The translations under genes and the position numbers were made by a program. The notes under the pieces are model-generated. The model did no database searches and was not told where the DNA came from. It saw only the letters and a list, made by a program, of their open reading frames with translations. DNA of 64,000 bases from Sepiola atlantica (Eukaryota > Mollusca > Cephalopoda > Sepiida > Sepiolidae). The stretch covers positions 58,325,080 to 58,389,079 of the forward strand of contig OY744529.1 of NCBI GenBank assembly GCA_963556195.1, read 5' to 3'. This document shows, one piece after another, positions 44,658 to 55,425 of this stretch (positions are counted from its first letter, which is position 1; each line of letters starts with the position of its first letter).

Positions 44658-44719
44658 GGTTACATATGTGCATACATGTTTCAGTTGTCCCCTCTGTCGA
44701 GAGTTAACTTCCTCAGACC
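44658..44719 (-). ncRNA. Hammerhead ribozyme-like motif D (44 kb pair, minus)
   Basis: Minus strand: stem I GGT (44719-44717) pairs with ACC (44660-44658). The core is an intact CTGAGGA (44716-44710). Stem II is AGTT/AACT plus CTCT/AGAG around CGAC. GAAAC is at 44682-44678, a 5-bp stem III follows, and the cleavage triplet is GTA (44663-44661). All core bases are present. Compared with motif A the first stem I pair is U-A instead of C-G, a compensated change. Confidence 0.66.
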
Positions 44720-44763
44720 TTTACAGAAACTCAAATGTTTTGCTTTTTATTTGAGTTTCTAAA

Positions 44764-44825
44764 GGTCTGAGGAAGTTGACTTTCGACAAAGGGGCCAGCT
44801 GAAACATGTATGCACATATGTAACA
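44764..44825 (+). ncRNA. Hammerhead ribozyme-like motif C (44 kb pair, plus)
   Basis: CTGAGGA (44767-44773), stem II (44774-44800, including AGTTG pairing with CAGCT by one wobble, and CTTT/AAAG), GAAAC (44801-44805), stem III (44805-44820), GTA (44820-44822). Stem I keeps two of three pairs (U-A, G-C, then a G-A mismatch). Otherwise the architecture is identical to the other three motifs. Confidence 0.62.
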
Positions 44826-44852
44826 ATGTTTGTATAAATAAAAATGTATACA

Positions 44853-44939
44853 AAAAGACAGCTCTACTTGTTACTGAGCACTTTTTATAAACACTGGAGT
44901 TTCATTGGATTAACATCTATAGAAACAAATATAATACAT

Positions 44940-44943
<4 letters not shown>
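44853..44943. other. Short spacer
   Basis: AT-rich spacer between the inverted repeat and the next TA tract. Confidence 0.4.

Positions 44944-44981
<38 letters not shown>
44944..44981. repeat. (TA)n microsatellite
   Basis: Pure TA tract. Confidence 0.95.
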
Positions 44982-44983
<2 letters not shown>

Positions 44984-44995
44984 ATTTTTTTTTTT

Positions 44996-45026
44996 GCAAG
45001 CTTTCGTTGTAGACCAACTTTGTCAG
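44996..45026 (-). ncRNA. Degenerate minimal hammerhead-like motif
   Basis: Minus strand: CTGACAA (a CTGANGA variant with G8 changed), GTTG/CAAC stem, GAAAGCTTGC. The GAAA-GC-UU arrangement resembles the very short stem III of minimal Penelope-type hammerheads. A truncated copy of the right part (GCAAGCTTTCGTTGTA) is at 45317-45333. Core changes make activity doubtful. Confidence 0.3.
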
Positions 45027-45316
45027 GTGAGACTGTCTTATAGTTTTTTTGTTTTTTCTTCTTTTCTTCCTCCTCATTTTGATGGTATTAACCCCGAGGG
45101 GTCGAATCACGATATGAGCAGAAAGAGACGTCAAGTTCTTAAGACGTTAGGATAAGTGTAGTCTTGGCGATGTTATGTGCAGATTGACGCTTTTTTTAAG
45201 TAAGGAAATTGACAACATCTTTTGAAGCACGGATTAGTATGTAATAAAGTGAAATATTTTGAAAATCAACAATCGTGAAATTTAAATGAAAAATTCATTT
45301 ATTTAATTTTTTTTGT

Positions 45317-45337
45317 TGCAAGCTTTCGTTGTATTAG

Positions 45338-45427
<90 letters not shown>
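45317..45427. repeat. Truncated copy of the motif at 44996 plus (TA)n
   Basis: GCAAGCTTTCGTTGTA repeats the 3' half of the degenerate hammerhead-like motif. A long (TA)n with one TACATA break follows at 45341-45427. Confidence 0.7.
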
Positions 45428-45430
<3 letters not shown>

Positions 45431-46115
45431 CTTTTTTATTGTTTTTAATTAGGAAGTGAAATGTGATTAAGATAAGAGATGTCCAAAGGGGCATAATAAA
45501 TAAATACAAGATATAATTTAAAGTTTATTAATAAAGTGTAACAACTTGAATTCAAATGTTAAAAAGAAAAGAAAAAGAAAATGTCATAATGATCTGATTC
45601 AAGACGATTTCTATTGAAATATTTTTCTAATTAGTTTTCTTTTTTATGTCTGAAAAAACACTGATAGAAACTACCAGCTCCATCACCTTTCAGACATTCT
45701 TGCTGTTGCCATTAATAGACACCTAAAAAAATCTGGATCAAATCCTTATCAAAACTGATAGGAGGTTGAAGAGGAGAAGGAGGAATTAAAAAATTTGAAT
45801 CACACTTTTAAAAAAGGAAAAATACACGTGTAGTTATTTGAAACAATGGCAATTTAAAACCGGATCAATAGAGAAAATTGATAAAATCTTTTTCAAATAT
45901 TTTTAAGAGAAAATAGAAGGGTCAAATGTCAAGAAAGTGCATCATTTAAAAAGCTAGGGAATTTGTTTCTTCATGGATAATACTTACGGTTGATGGGGCC
46001 AAATTTGGGGGGTGCTTGCATTGCTGAATAAATAGTTTCAGCCCCTATAACAGTATTGCATCCCTGTGCTTGTTTTACAAATACTTTCAAATAATGTGCT
46101 CCGATGTATCCCCTC
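45428..46115. other. No recognisable gene
   Basis: AT-rich, no supported feature. Confidence 0.4.
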
Positions 46116-46117
46116 AA

Positions 46118-46338
46118 TGTAAATACTACGATTCACCCAACTAGCAGCAAAATACTACACCTTCACTGTAGAGATCACTGAAGATTTCCTACTCTATATA
46201 CTTTTGGAATTCCCTTCCTGCTCTATGTTTCAGACCTTAGCAACATGCAGACATTTAAATATGATGCGAAAAAATATCTTGCTGCTCAACTCCACACCCA
46301 GATCCCCCTTATAAATCTGACCTCTATCACAGTAGATA
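46118..46338 (+). pseudogene. LINE ORF2 C-terminus remnant
   Basis: FWNSLPALCFRP near 46199-46234 is the CR1/Jockey-group C-terminal motif, as at 25135 and 31688. Upstream ACCCAACTAGCAGCAAAATA reads as the preceding decayed segment. The 3' end runs directly into the 55-bp satellite, whose unit resembles the LINE 3' untranslated text at 25280-25320. Confidence 0.6.
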
Positions 46339-46998
46339 CTTATGCCTTATTTGGAGTGAACAAAAATAAAATGAAAATAAATAACATAAAATGCTTATGC
46401 CTTATTTGGGGTGAACAAAAATAAAATTAAAATAAATAACATAAAATACTTATGCCTTATTTGGGGTGAACAAAAATAAAATTAAAATAAATAACATAAA
46501 ATGCTTATGCCTTATTTGGGGTGAACAAAAATAAAATTAAAATAAATAACATAAAATGCTTATGCCTTATTTGGGGTGAACAAAAATAAAATGAAAATAA
46601 ATAACATAAAATACTTATGCCTTATTTGGGGTGAACAAAAATAAAATTAAAATAAATAACATAAAATGCTTATGCCTTATTTGGGGTGAACAAAAATAAA
46701 ATTAAAATAAATAACATAAAATACTTATGCCTTATTTGGGGTGAACAAAAATAAAATTAAAATAAATAACATAAAATGCTTATGCCTTATTTGGGGTGAA
46801 CAAAAATAAAATTAAAATAAATAACATAAAATGCTTATGCCTTATTTGGGGTGAACAAAAATAAAATGAAAATAAATAACATAAAATACTTATGCCTTAT
46901 TTGGGGTGAACAAAAATAAAATTAAAATAAATAACATAAAATGCTTATGCCTTATTTGGGGTGAACAAAAATAAAATTAAAATAAATAACATAAAATG
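46339..46998 (+). repeat. 55-bp satellite, 12 units with 5-unit higher-order repeat
   Basis: Twelve exact-length 55-bp units, starting CTTATGCCTTATTTGGGGTG, begin at 46339 and every 55 bases after. Using two variable sites (ATT or ATG before AAAATAAATAAC, and unit ending ATA or ATG), the order is D-BAACA-BAACA-A. Five-unit blocks of 275 bp at 46394 and 46669 are therefore duplicated. The first unit alone has GGAGTG, like the LINE tail at 25290. Confidence 0.97.
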
Positions 46999-47385
46999 CT
47001 ATCAATACAACAGACTCAATAGTATTAGATGTAGTATTTATTAAAGAATATTTTTATTATCAATCAAAAGATTTATTTAAAGAATTTACAATGTTCACTT
47101 CAAGATATGTAAATTCTACTAAAATATATCATAAGTAACATTATTGAAACTGAATGTGAGGATTGTCACTGTCTGAGAGAGACCCATAACTCCATTAGGT
47201 TAGGTGTCAGGAAAGGTCATAATCTGGCTATAGTCATGTTTACAATTTTCTTTTAGATGTGACTTTTTAAAATTCATTTTAGTTTTCCCTTATTTTATTT
47301 TTGATTTTAATAAATATTCGATAAATAGTAAACCAATCAATCAGGTCGAGAATTCTTCTCGGATTCTACTGACTCGTTCCCTTCA
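46999..47385. other. No recognisable gene
   Basis: AT-rich, nothing supported. Confidence 0.4.
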
Positions 47386-47915
47386 AGCATTTCTATAAGA
47401 CTTCGCTGTCTGCTCGTTCTCTAAATGGCATCCAGAGTCTTCTACAAGTTGGTTGATATAGGTGTGATGAAGTCTTCCAACCAATCTTTTGTTGCGTAAT
47501 AAATTCACTGGGAGAGTGACACAAGTTCTGATTCATTTTTTGAGAGTGACTAGCAAGCCAAATACTTCTCTCTCTTAGCAAGACTGAGATAGAAAGAAAA
47601 GTGTACATATATGTTTCTTGGTAGGGTAATTCCCTCAGCTGATGTCCAATACAACTAATAACATTCTCGTGTATGTTCCATCAAGGGATACTTCTTGCTG
47701 TTCCATCAGTTTCCAAGCTGTCTAGCCATAGAGCAAGATAGATTCCTTAAAAGAGTCCCTCTTAAGATAGCCAAAGAGTGAGGAATTCAAATGGTTCGGT
47801 TCATCAAGGACACCCAATACCTTGCCTATGAAGATTCCAATATCTCTTTCCACTGACTGAATGTTGCTGCCAAAGTATAGAAACTTCTGGACGGACTTGA
47901 TGTTGTTCATGTTTT
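47386..47915 (-). pseudogene. RTE-type LINE C-terminal remnant, minus
   Basis: The minus strand reads VQKFLYFGSNIQSVERDIGI, then FIGKVLGVLDEPNHLNSSLF and SFKESILLYG. A W-K-L segment with SLDGTYTRML follows, then LRERSIWLASHSQKMNQNLC. This is the well-known C-terminal region of RTE-like non-LTR reverse transcriptases (the FKYLGS...ERDI...LLYG order). A stop follows LLYG and the frame changes. The RT palm is missing, as in a 5'-truncated insertion. Confidence 0.78.
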
Positions 47916-49035
47916 TCAGCTTAATTTTTTGATGGTAGCTGATAAATTCTGTTTACAACTAACGTCAACAGACTTTTAGTAGAATATTGAATTGTATCTT
48001 TTTTTTTCAAATAAGCCCATTAAAACTAAAAAAAACTACAATGACGTATTATTTTGTTCAATTTTCTTATCTTTTTATTTTGACATTCATCCACTATTTC
48101 AAAGACTCCAACCAAGAGATCTTTTTAAGATTCTAATCGTCCCTTTAAGTACAATCGTTTGTCTCTCTCTTGAACTTGGTTCACCGGGTATATTCGCCAG
48201 GTAGTGTTTGAAATTATTTTTCATGCACCCGGCTGCTCCTTGTGTGTACTAAGTACAATAGATCATTATGGAATATGACCTTACATGTCAATAGATTAAG
48301 TAAAAATATATATCCTCCAAATTATAAAATAGGTACATATCACCAAAAATACTTTTATTAACTTAGGATGCATAATGCTTAAGGGGGTATGAGTATTAAA
48401 AAAAGAGAGAGAAAAAACAATATTACTTGATGGATTGATAAACTTTGAAAAAGCAAAAAATAAAAACTATTTTCAGTCAAATGGTATGCATTTTCGATTT
48501 ATTCCATTAAGAGATCAACATTACTTTATTGTTTTCACTTTTATATCAAAAACAAGTTCTTTTTTGTTAGATAGGGAGTGGGCAGGGTCTCTTAGAAATA
48601 CTAAAAAAAGATCAAATATGGCTACCATGAAAGAATTCTTTATTATTATTTTCCTGCTTTCTCTCATAAGAAGACAAAAACCAAGCCAATAAATGAAAAC
48701 TTCAATTCATGTTTTTAACTTGCAGAGCAACTTTTACTTTTGTCCTTTCCAAAGGTAAAACCAGTTGTGCAAGGTCCCATAAATAAACATACTTTGAAGA
48801 TACTTAGGGGGAAACAAGACATATAAAAAAAAAACCTTTATTAATGCATATCAATAATACTTTTGAAAATAAAAAAAATAAAAAAATATTGTAATGTCAA
48901 ATAGATTCTTTCAGGATATTTTAATAGCTCTATAGTAAGTTGTGAAGAGGTGGCGGAATTGACTTTTGATATGAATGAAAGAAATCCTAAAAGTCGATGT
49001 TGTTAGATCCAAATTTAGAATCAAGAAATATAGTA
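47916..49035. other. No recognisable gene
   Basis: AT-rich. Open frames of 60-85 codons at 47992 and 48435 show no motif. Confidence 0.42.
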
Positions 49036-49039
49036 GTAG

Positions 49040-49670
49040 TAGAAGAATACCCGTCCACGGACGGGTAAAATTAATTCCCTGAGCATAAGTTTTGCACCAC
49101 TTTTATATTCCCTTAAAATCATTTCCTTATAATTAACCTTTGTAGAATCCTTATTCTAAGTTTGATCAAAATCCCTTACATGCTTTTGATTCTAGAAAAT
49201 GTCTAAAATTTAAAGCATAAGCTTAAGGTGTCTTGAGAAGAAATTGAAATTCAGGGAATCTTGCTTAATTAGTGTCTAATGAATATGGATCAAATTCAAT
49301 TCAAATTTGAAATATTTGAATTTTCAAATAGGAGGTTGTGTCCATATTATGCTCTCTAAAATCCAATTAAAATACTCCAAAGAAACTAAAATTTGAGGAA
49401 TATTTATTAATTGATGTTTAATAACTATTGTTATAAGTTTACAAAAATTGGAGGTATCTGAATTTTCACGAAAGGGCTTTAACACCCGTTTTATACTCTT
49501 TGCATAAAAGTCAATTAAACTATATAAATCCCACATTACAACCCTTTACACCTAGCAGCTGTGTTCCAAAATTCATAATGATAGGTTATTTTAAGAGTGA
49601 ATCCTGTGCATATAAATATATAAACATGTACACAAAACTAACTTCATATAAATAGTGTTTTTATAGGTGG
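49040..49670 (+). repeat. Interspersed repeat R1, near full length
   Basis: It starts AGAATACCCGTCCACGGACG (a CCCGTC/GACGGG hairpin), followed by TTTTGCACCACTTTTATATT and TTCTAGAAAATGTCTAAAAT. Next are the common TTAGTGTCTAATGAATATGG and TTCCAAAATTCATAATGATA blocks, and the tail reads GAGTGAATCCTGTGCATATA. Aligns along its whole length with 61045-61665. Confidence 0.8.
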
Positions 49671-50499
49671 TTGAGAAGTGCAAACCATGTGAAATTTACA
49701 GGAGAATGTGTGATGTGTAAGGAGGAACATGTTTTAGTAAAAAAAGAGAGGTTTACAAATGGGCTAAATCATTTGAAGGTCAAAATAGGATTCAAGTTGC
49801 GACTTAAAATGGTGGAATCAGTTAATTATGATTAATATTTTGTCAGAGTTTATAAAAATCAATTTTGGTTTTGAAGAACTAAATATCTTGGTAAAGTATA
49901 TTTAAATTAGTCAAACAGTGAATATATAATAAGACTATATTGACTGAAAAGTGGAGACATGGTAAGAATGTGTTTCTGTCAACAGCTTTAGATTACAACA
50001 GCAAGGATTTTGTTCTATATGAAATCAATACAATTTGGCAAACATTCCAGACTCAATGTCTGATTTTGAGGCAAATATGAAATATTCAAATGTATATCTC
50101 AACTTAAAGATGGAGTAGGGATGGCTGTGAACTAATCTACCGTTATTTGAATATTCTTATTTTATCATTCATCTTGTTAGTGAAAATCATAATTACTATA
50201 CACTATTAAGCATTATCCACCAAAAGTCACCACTGTAATAGCATTAATATAAATAAGATGAATCTTGGTCTTACATTGCGGTTTTATGTATGCTACAATA
50301 CCTATAATATTGTTTCTATCCTATAATAATATTAATACGCAAAGGCAATTTCATGTTTGTATGTACGTTATGATCCTCCACCCTTTGTTAAAAAGATGTC
50401 GCTGCTGAACATGAAAACATTTTCTCGGCATTCGAGCTAGATGGCCTTGTGTTCAATTTGTTTTAATATATTTTTATATATTTTGCAAATAAATAATTC
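49671..50499. other. No recognisable gene
   Basis: AT-rich, nothing supported. Confidence 0.4.
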
Positions 50500-51352
50500 A
50501 AAAGTGGGTACTGATACAGAATGGGACCCAATTTCCGCCAACTTTGTGTCGATATCTTCCGGCAGTTTATGTAAGTCGCTGGAAAAAGCCGACGTGAAGA
50601 CAGACAGGTGATCAGGACGTTGCTGCTTCAAGTAAATACATTTTTTGTTTATACTAAACTAAAAATTAACAACTGGTCAAAGTTTATTTTATATAACATA
50701 GACAGAAATAGCTAATCAACTGTTAATAATTAAACTATTTTTCAAATAATAGTTTTTTTATATAAAACGAAGAAAGCATAGTTAATTAACTCTTTTTTTC
50801 AAGAAAAGTTTTTTTTTAGATAAAATTAACAAACCAAATCTAATCAACTGCTAATAATAATAATTTTTTTTCAAGAAAAGTTTCTAATAACTTTTGTTTT
50901 TTGTCCAAGAAATTAGACAGTCATTTTTTAGCGTTGCTATTTCGTGGACTTACAGGTATTTTAATTTCAGTACCTTAGCCAGCTCTATTTTTACTTGAGA
51001 AAAGAACGCATCCTTCCTTACAGATGTCCATGCTGTGCAGTTAGTATTTGTGCATCCCCATGCATATTTGTCCGTCAGTTTGCTCCTTGGGGTTAAACTG
51101 CACATATATTCGCAGTTTCTGTATTTTTTTCTTAGCTATTCGACATCATTGTTAGCAGATTCTTTTTGATTCATTTAATATTGAGATCTCTTGAAAATTG
51201 GTCGTTTGCTGACATCTGATTGGCTAATCTTGTCTTAGTGTCTGTCAGTCTTCGCGTCGGCTTTTTCTGGCGGCTTACATAAACTGCCGGAAGATGTAGA
51301 CACAAAATTGGCAGAAATTGGGTCCCATTCTATATCAGTATCTAAAAGTGGG
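50500..51352. mobile_element. MITE with ~110-bp TIRs and 9-bp target duplication
   Basis: The element (50509-51343) is flanked on both sides by AAAAGTGGG (50500-50508 and 51344-51352). Its ends are inverted copies: ATACAGAATGGGACCCAATT, then TCTTCCGGCAGTTTATGTAA and a GAAAAAGCCGACG stretch. A 9-bp duplication with long inverted repeats fits the Mutator-like superfamily; an 8-bp reading would fit hAT. No transposase is inside. The interior has three loose repeats of a TAATCAACTGYTAATAAT-type block. Confidence 0.85.
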
Positions 51353-51540
51353 CATCCATAAGAATGGAAATGTTTTTAAGCATGGCAGCAATATACAACA
51401 GCAGATGGATACAACTGTGGAATTTCTCCAGGTCCCACTAGTCCGAAACTAATCTCAATTACAAAATTAAATTGTTATTCAGAAAACTAAATACTATATT
51501 GCTGAAACACTCAGTGATGATCAGTGGTTGTAGTGTTGGA
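51353..51540. other. Spacer
   Basis: No feature seen. Confidence 0.4.
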
Positions 51541-52330
51541 AAGCCCTAGAAAAAAGAAAGTTCCCCTGCTCTGTTTGTGGAAAGGGAGTTGGAAACAACT
51601 CAATGTTTTGTGGTACTTGTAAACATTGGGTACACAAGAAGTGCAGTGGAATTACAGGTAGATTGAATTCAAAGATGTAAGACAATGAATATGGATGAGA
51701 ATTCAAATGTGGAGAAAGTATATTTGTATACGAGGCTACTGAGGTTATCTAAAAGTTTAGTTACCTTGGTGATACCATTTGAGCACAGCGGGGAGCTGGT
51801 GCTGGTGTGATTGCAAGAGTTAGGAGTAGATGGAGTAAGTTAAGGAAACTTCTGCCATTACTAACTAGCAGAGAGTTACGACTGTCAACAAAAGGAAGAG
51901 TCTATCAGGATGTGTGCGCAGTGTGAAGATGTATGGAATTAAACCCTGGCCAGTGAGGGTTGAGAACATGTCTTGCATGAAAAGAAATGATATGAGAATG
52001 ATACGATGGGTGTATACTGTGAGTTTAAAAGACAGACTTTGTTCTGATGACCAGAGAGGAAGATTAATTGTGGACAGTATAGAGAGGTGTGTGCAAAACA
52101 GGAGACTTTGATGGTATGACCACGTTGAAAGAATGGATAAGAGTTCTTGGGTTAGTAGATGTAGAAACGTTGAGGTAGTGGGGTCAGTTGAGAGAAGAAG
52201 GCTAATAAAACATGAAGTGATAAGGATGGATTTAAGAGGAATGGGGATTAAAAAAAAAGAAGACCTGACCAGAAATAGGTTAATTTGGAAGTTAATTTCT
52301 AAAAGCTGTCTAACATATGCCAGCATGTAA
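51541..52330 (+). pseudogene. RTE/CR1-like LINE C-terminal region with zinc finger
   Basis: It opens with a cysteine-rich finger, PCSVCGKGVGNNSMFCGTCK followed by HWVHKKCSGITG (51565-51660), typical of the C-terminal extension of some LINE reverse transcriptases. Then FSYLGDTI, ARVRSRWSKLRKLLPLLTSR, STKGRVYQD, VKMYGIKPWPVRVENMSCMK, RNDMRMIRWVYTVSLKDRLC, WYDHVERMDKSSWVSRCRNV and a terminal LRGMGIKKKEDLTRNRLIWK. It closes at TAA 52328-52330 after ASM. Frames switch at about 51780, 51920 and 52110. It shares the family with 41326-41690 and 57024-57236. Confidence 0.84.
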
Positions 52331-52535
52331 AACAGAGGTTAAACCGAATATGATAACCCGGGAAAACTCTAGAATAAGTGTTTTTAATAGATAAAATTAT
52401 GTCATTGGCCTGTTGAATTGAACTGATACGTAACTGAATTTATGAATTTTATCAAACAATTGTTCCCTACCTTCTTTTTTAAACTTTCCATATAAAACCA
52501 TATTTTTTATGTTACTATTTCATCTTTCTAAAGGT
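52331..52535. other. Spacer
   Basis: AT-rich, no feature. Confidence 0.4.
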
Positions 52536-52540
52536 TAAAA

Positions 52541-52607
52541 TAACATTATATAGTTGTCAATATAAAACAATAAAATATTGTTTTATATTGACAACTATAT
52601 AATGTTA
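52541..52607. repeat. Perfect 31-bp hairpin
   Basis: Bases 52541-52571 are the exact reverse complement of 52577-52607 with a 5-nt loop. One further A-T pair leaves a 3-nt loop. Confidence 0.95.
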
Positions 52608-53347
52608 ATTCAAATCCATAATAATTCATTTTTCATAGATATTTGAAAGAACTGTTTAAATATAACTCAATTAAACATGGATATAAATTTATACATGATA
52701 TTGTTGTTAAAATAGTTTGTTTTATTCCATTAAGCTTTTGTTATGTCAGGATGAACACATGAAATATGAATAAAACGAATCAACTGATTATAAATGCTAA
52801 ATTTTCTGAATCGAGAATACATAATTTGATTTATTCATTATTTTGTTCAGTTCCTGGCAAATGACAATTTCTCCCAACAATAAAACAAAATTGAAGAGAG
52901 TAGACTTCTTTACAAAATTGTCTGTTTTTTTTTCTATTCAAATTTTTCAAACTCAGCTAAAAGTATGTCTTACATGCTACATGTGGACAGATTTATAAAA
53001 GTTGGTTTAGCAGAGACTTGCAGAAACTTAACTTACCTGCTATTTCCGAACTAGTGTACAGCCTCCGTCAAAAATGACAGAAAGAAATTACGCTTTGCTA
53101 GTGTTTGCAAAAATATTCATATTCATATAAATAACATCTGAATTGGTGAAGTTAAAAAAGAAAAAAATAAGAAAGAGGAATTAAACTGGAATGTTTTTGT
53201 TTTTTAAATAAGGAAAGCAAAAAACGTATAAATCCGTATAGAAAGCAGAAAGGAAAAAAAATGGAAATAGTTTTGCTCTCTCAATTCTCCTAAATACCTG
53301 AAATGGATTGCTCTAGCAGTTTTTTTACTCAACTTTTGTGTGACGGT
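52608..53347. other. No recognisable gene
   Basis: AT-rich, nothing supported. Confidence 0.4.

Positions 53348-53349
<2 letters not shown>

Positions 53350-53404
<55 letters not shown>
53350..53404. repeat. (TA)n microsatellite
   Basis: Pure TA tract. Confidence 0.95.
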
Positions 53405-53919
<515 letters not shown>

Positions 53920-54289
53920 GTATTGGGATGATTAATCGGAATCGGGAATCGGATAAACTGGAACTTTTGGGGTTATCGAAATCAAAAAAACGTTAGCCTT
54001 ATTTACAATTCCAAAAACGATTCTTTTAATTTTTTTCTTGACAATAAAAAATGAAACAAACACAATGTAGTTATTTATTAGAAGATTGTTTATTTACAAC
54101 AGTAGACATTGCAGGTTAGGAATAGCACTGAGTCTAATTTTGTTTTTATTGGTAAATTATGGTAAACAAAGTAAATATTCTAGAGTTCACTATGCATATT
54201 CCCGTATTAAACCTGTTAAAATGTTCAAATTTCTTTTCGGGAGGGGAGTTTGGTATAAACCCCGCTCCTGATCACCTCCCAAAGACACC

Positions 54290-54652
54290 TCTCCCTCTGC
54301 CAGCATTTACAAAATAAAATGTGCCGCATGTCCGATGTTTTACATTGGGGAAACGTCCAGAAACTTAAAATCTCGCATATACGAACACAAGCGGGACCTC
54401 AAACACGACATTTCCACTAACGCTCTAGTGATACACAGGAACACTTTCACCCACAATCTTCACTTTTCAGACTGCACTCTCCTCAAAAGCGAACACTCTC
54501 TCTCACGCCACAAATGCATTGAAAGCGCGACTATACTTCTTTCATCACCATTGAACATCAACCTCAGGATCGGATCTTATACCCTAAACAGGCACCTAGC
54601 AAAAATCGCACTAAAACAATACAATATATTACACCACCGCGACCCTGATTAA
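54290..54652 (+). pseudogene. Penelope-like element GIY-YIG endonuclease fragment
   Basis: Penelope-like retroelements join a reverse transcriptase to a C-terminal GIY-YIG nuclease that nicks the target. Here SIYKIKCAACPMFYIGETSR gives the linker CxxC finger and the YIG part of the signature. It is followed by the conserved Arg and Tyr-Glu-His (SRIYEHKRDLKHD), the NALVIH region with the downstream HNLHF, and the catalytic-side IESATILLSSPLNINLRIGS segment. The frame is open from 54335 to the stop at 54650-54652. No RT lies upstream, only microsatellites, so this is a 5'-truncated copy, although its own domain is unbroken. Confidence 0.86.
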
Positions 54653-55380
54653 ATATCTATATATAAAAATGAAATAAAAATAAAAATAAAATTTTTTTGA
54701 GATAATAGCAAGTCTCATAGCTAATCAGACCATTTTAAATACATTTCTTTCAAACTTAACCCTATCTAAGGATTTTTCTTACATGCATTTCATATCATCT
54801 TACACTTTTAAAAACGCCACTGAGAAATACAGACCGGCCTACCCATTTTTCTTATAATAAGATATCATTTACATTGGTTTGACTGTAAAGTAGATTTTTC
54901 TAGACTGTCAATTTAAGATTTTTATTGCTTTATAAAACTTAATATGAGACAAATTAGCAGACCCATCTCTGATATAGTCTGATTAATTTTGGGGGGCTCA
55001 CGCTCGGTGTATCAATTTCATGCCTACTATGTGTGATGTTTTGTTTGTGTTTATTTATACTTATATATATATATATATACATATTTGCATGCATGCTTAT
55101 GTATATATCTTCCACTCTATGTGTGTTTATCCTGGCTAGTTTCTCTGTCTTCTTCCCTCTTATCGCCTTTACCCCCTCTGCCTACAGTAGATGTGAAAGT
55201 GGAAAAGAAAAAGAAAATAAATAAAAATATAAAAAAGAATAAGAAATAAAGAAGAATATGTCACTCATTTGTCAAATCATATTTCAATGTCGCTAAAAGT
55301 CTTCTCATATGGTCCAATCGGATCATCTTTTCCTTCTCCCATGTGTGTGCCTTTAAAATAAAATTGTTTCCAAATCTTCA
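54653..55380. other. Non-coding sequence downstream of the Penelope fragment
   Basis: AT-rich, with a short (TA)n at 55060-55078. It may be the element's 3' untranslated region up to the motif at 55384. Confidence 0.4.
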
Positions 55381-55383
55381 CTT

Positions 55384-55425
55384 TTTCTGAAGATGTTCGC
55401 TAACATGAACAAAACCGGTCAAATC
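55384..55425 (+). ncRNA. Degenerate hammerhead-like motif downstream of the Penelope ORF
   Basis: CTGAAGA (55387-55393), a four-pair stem II GTTC/GAAC (55395-55398 with 55407-55410), then AAAACCGGTC. The GAAA core has its G changed to A. GTC would be the cleavage triplet (55418-55420), and TTT/AAA could form stem I. Its place about 730 bp after the GIY-YIG stop is where a Penelope terminal repeat is expected. Probably inactive. Confidence 0.4.

Larger units (their letters stand above)
44629..44852. repeat. ~100-bp inverted repeat carrying hammerhead-like motifs
   Basis: The arms 44629-44737 and 44748-44852 are inverted copies (about 90% identical by eye) with only about 10 bases between them. 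Both end in GTATAC at the outer sides. Each arm holds one 62-nt hammerhead-like motif, on opposite strands. Confidence 0.88.

Noticed and set aside
46339..46998. CRISPR-like regular array
   Set aside because: Units are contiguous with no variable spacers and the context is eukaryotic; it is a satellite.
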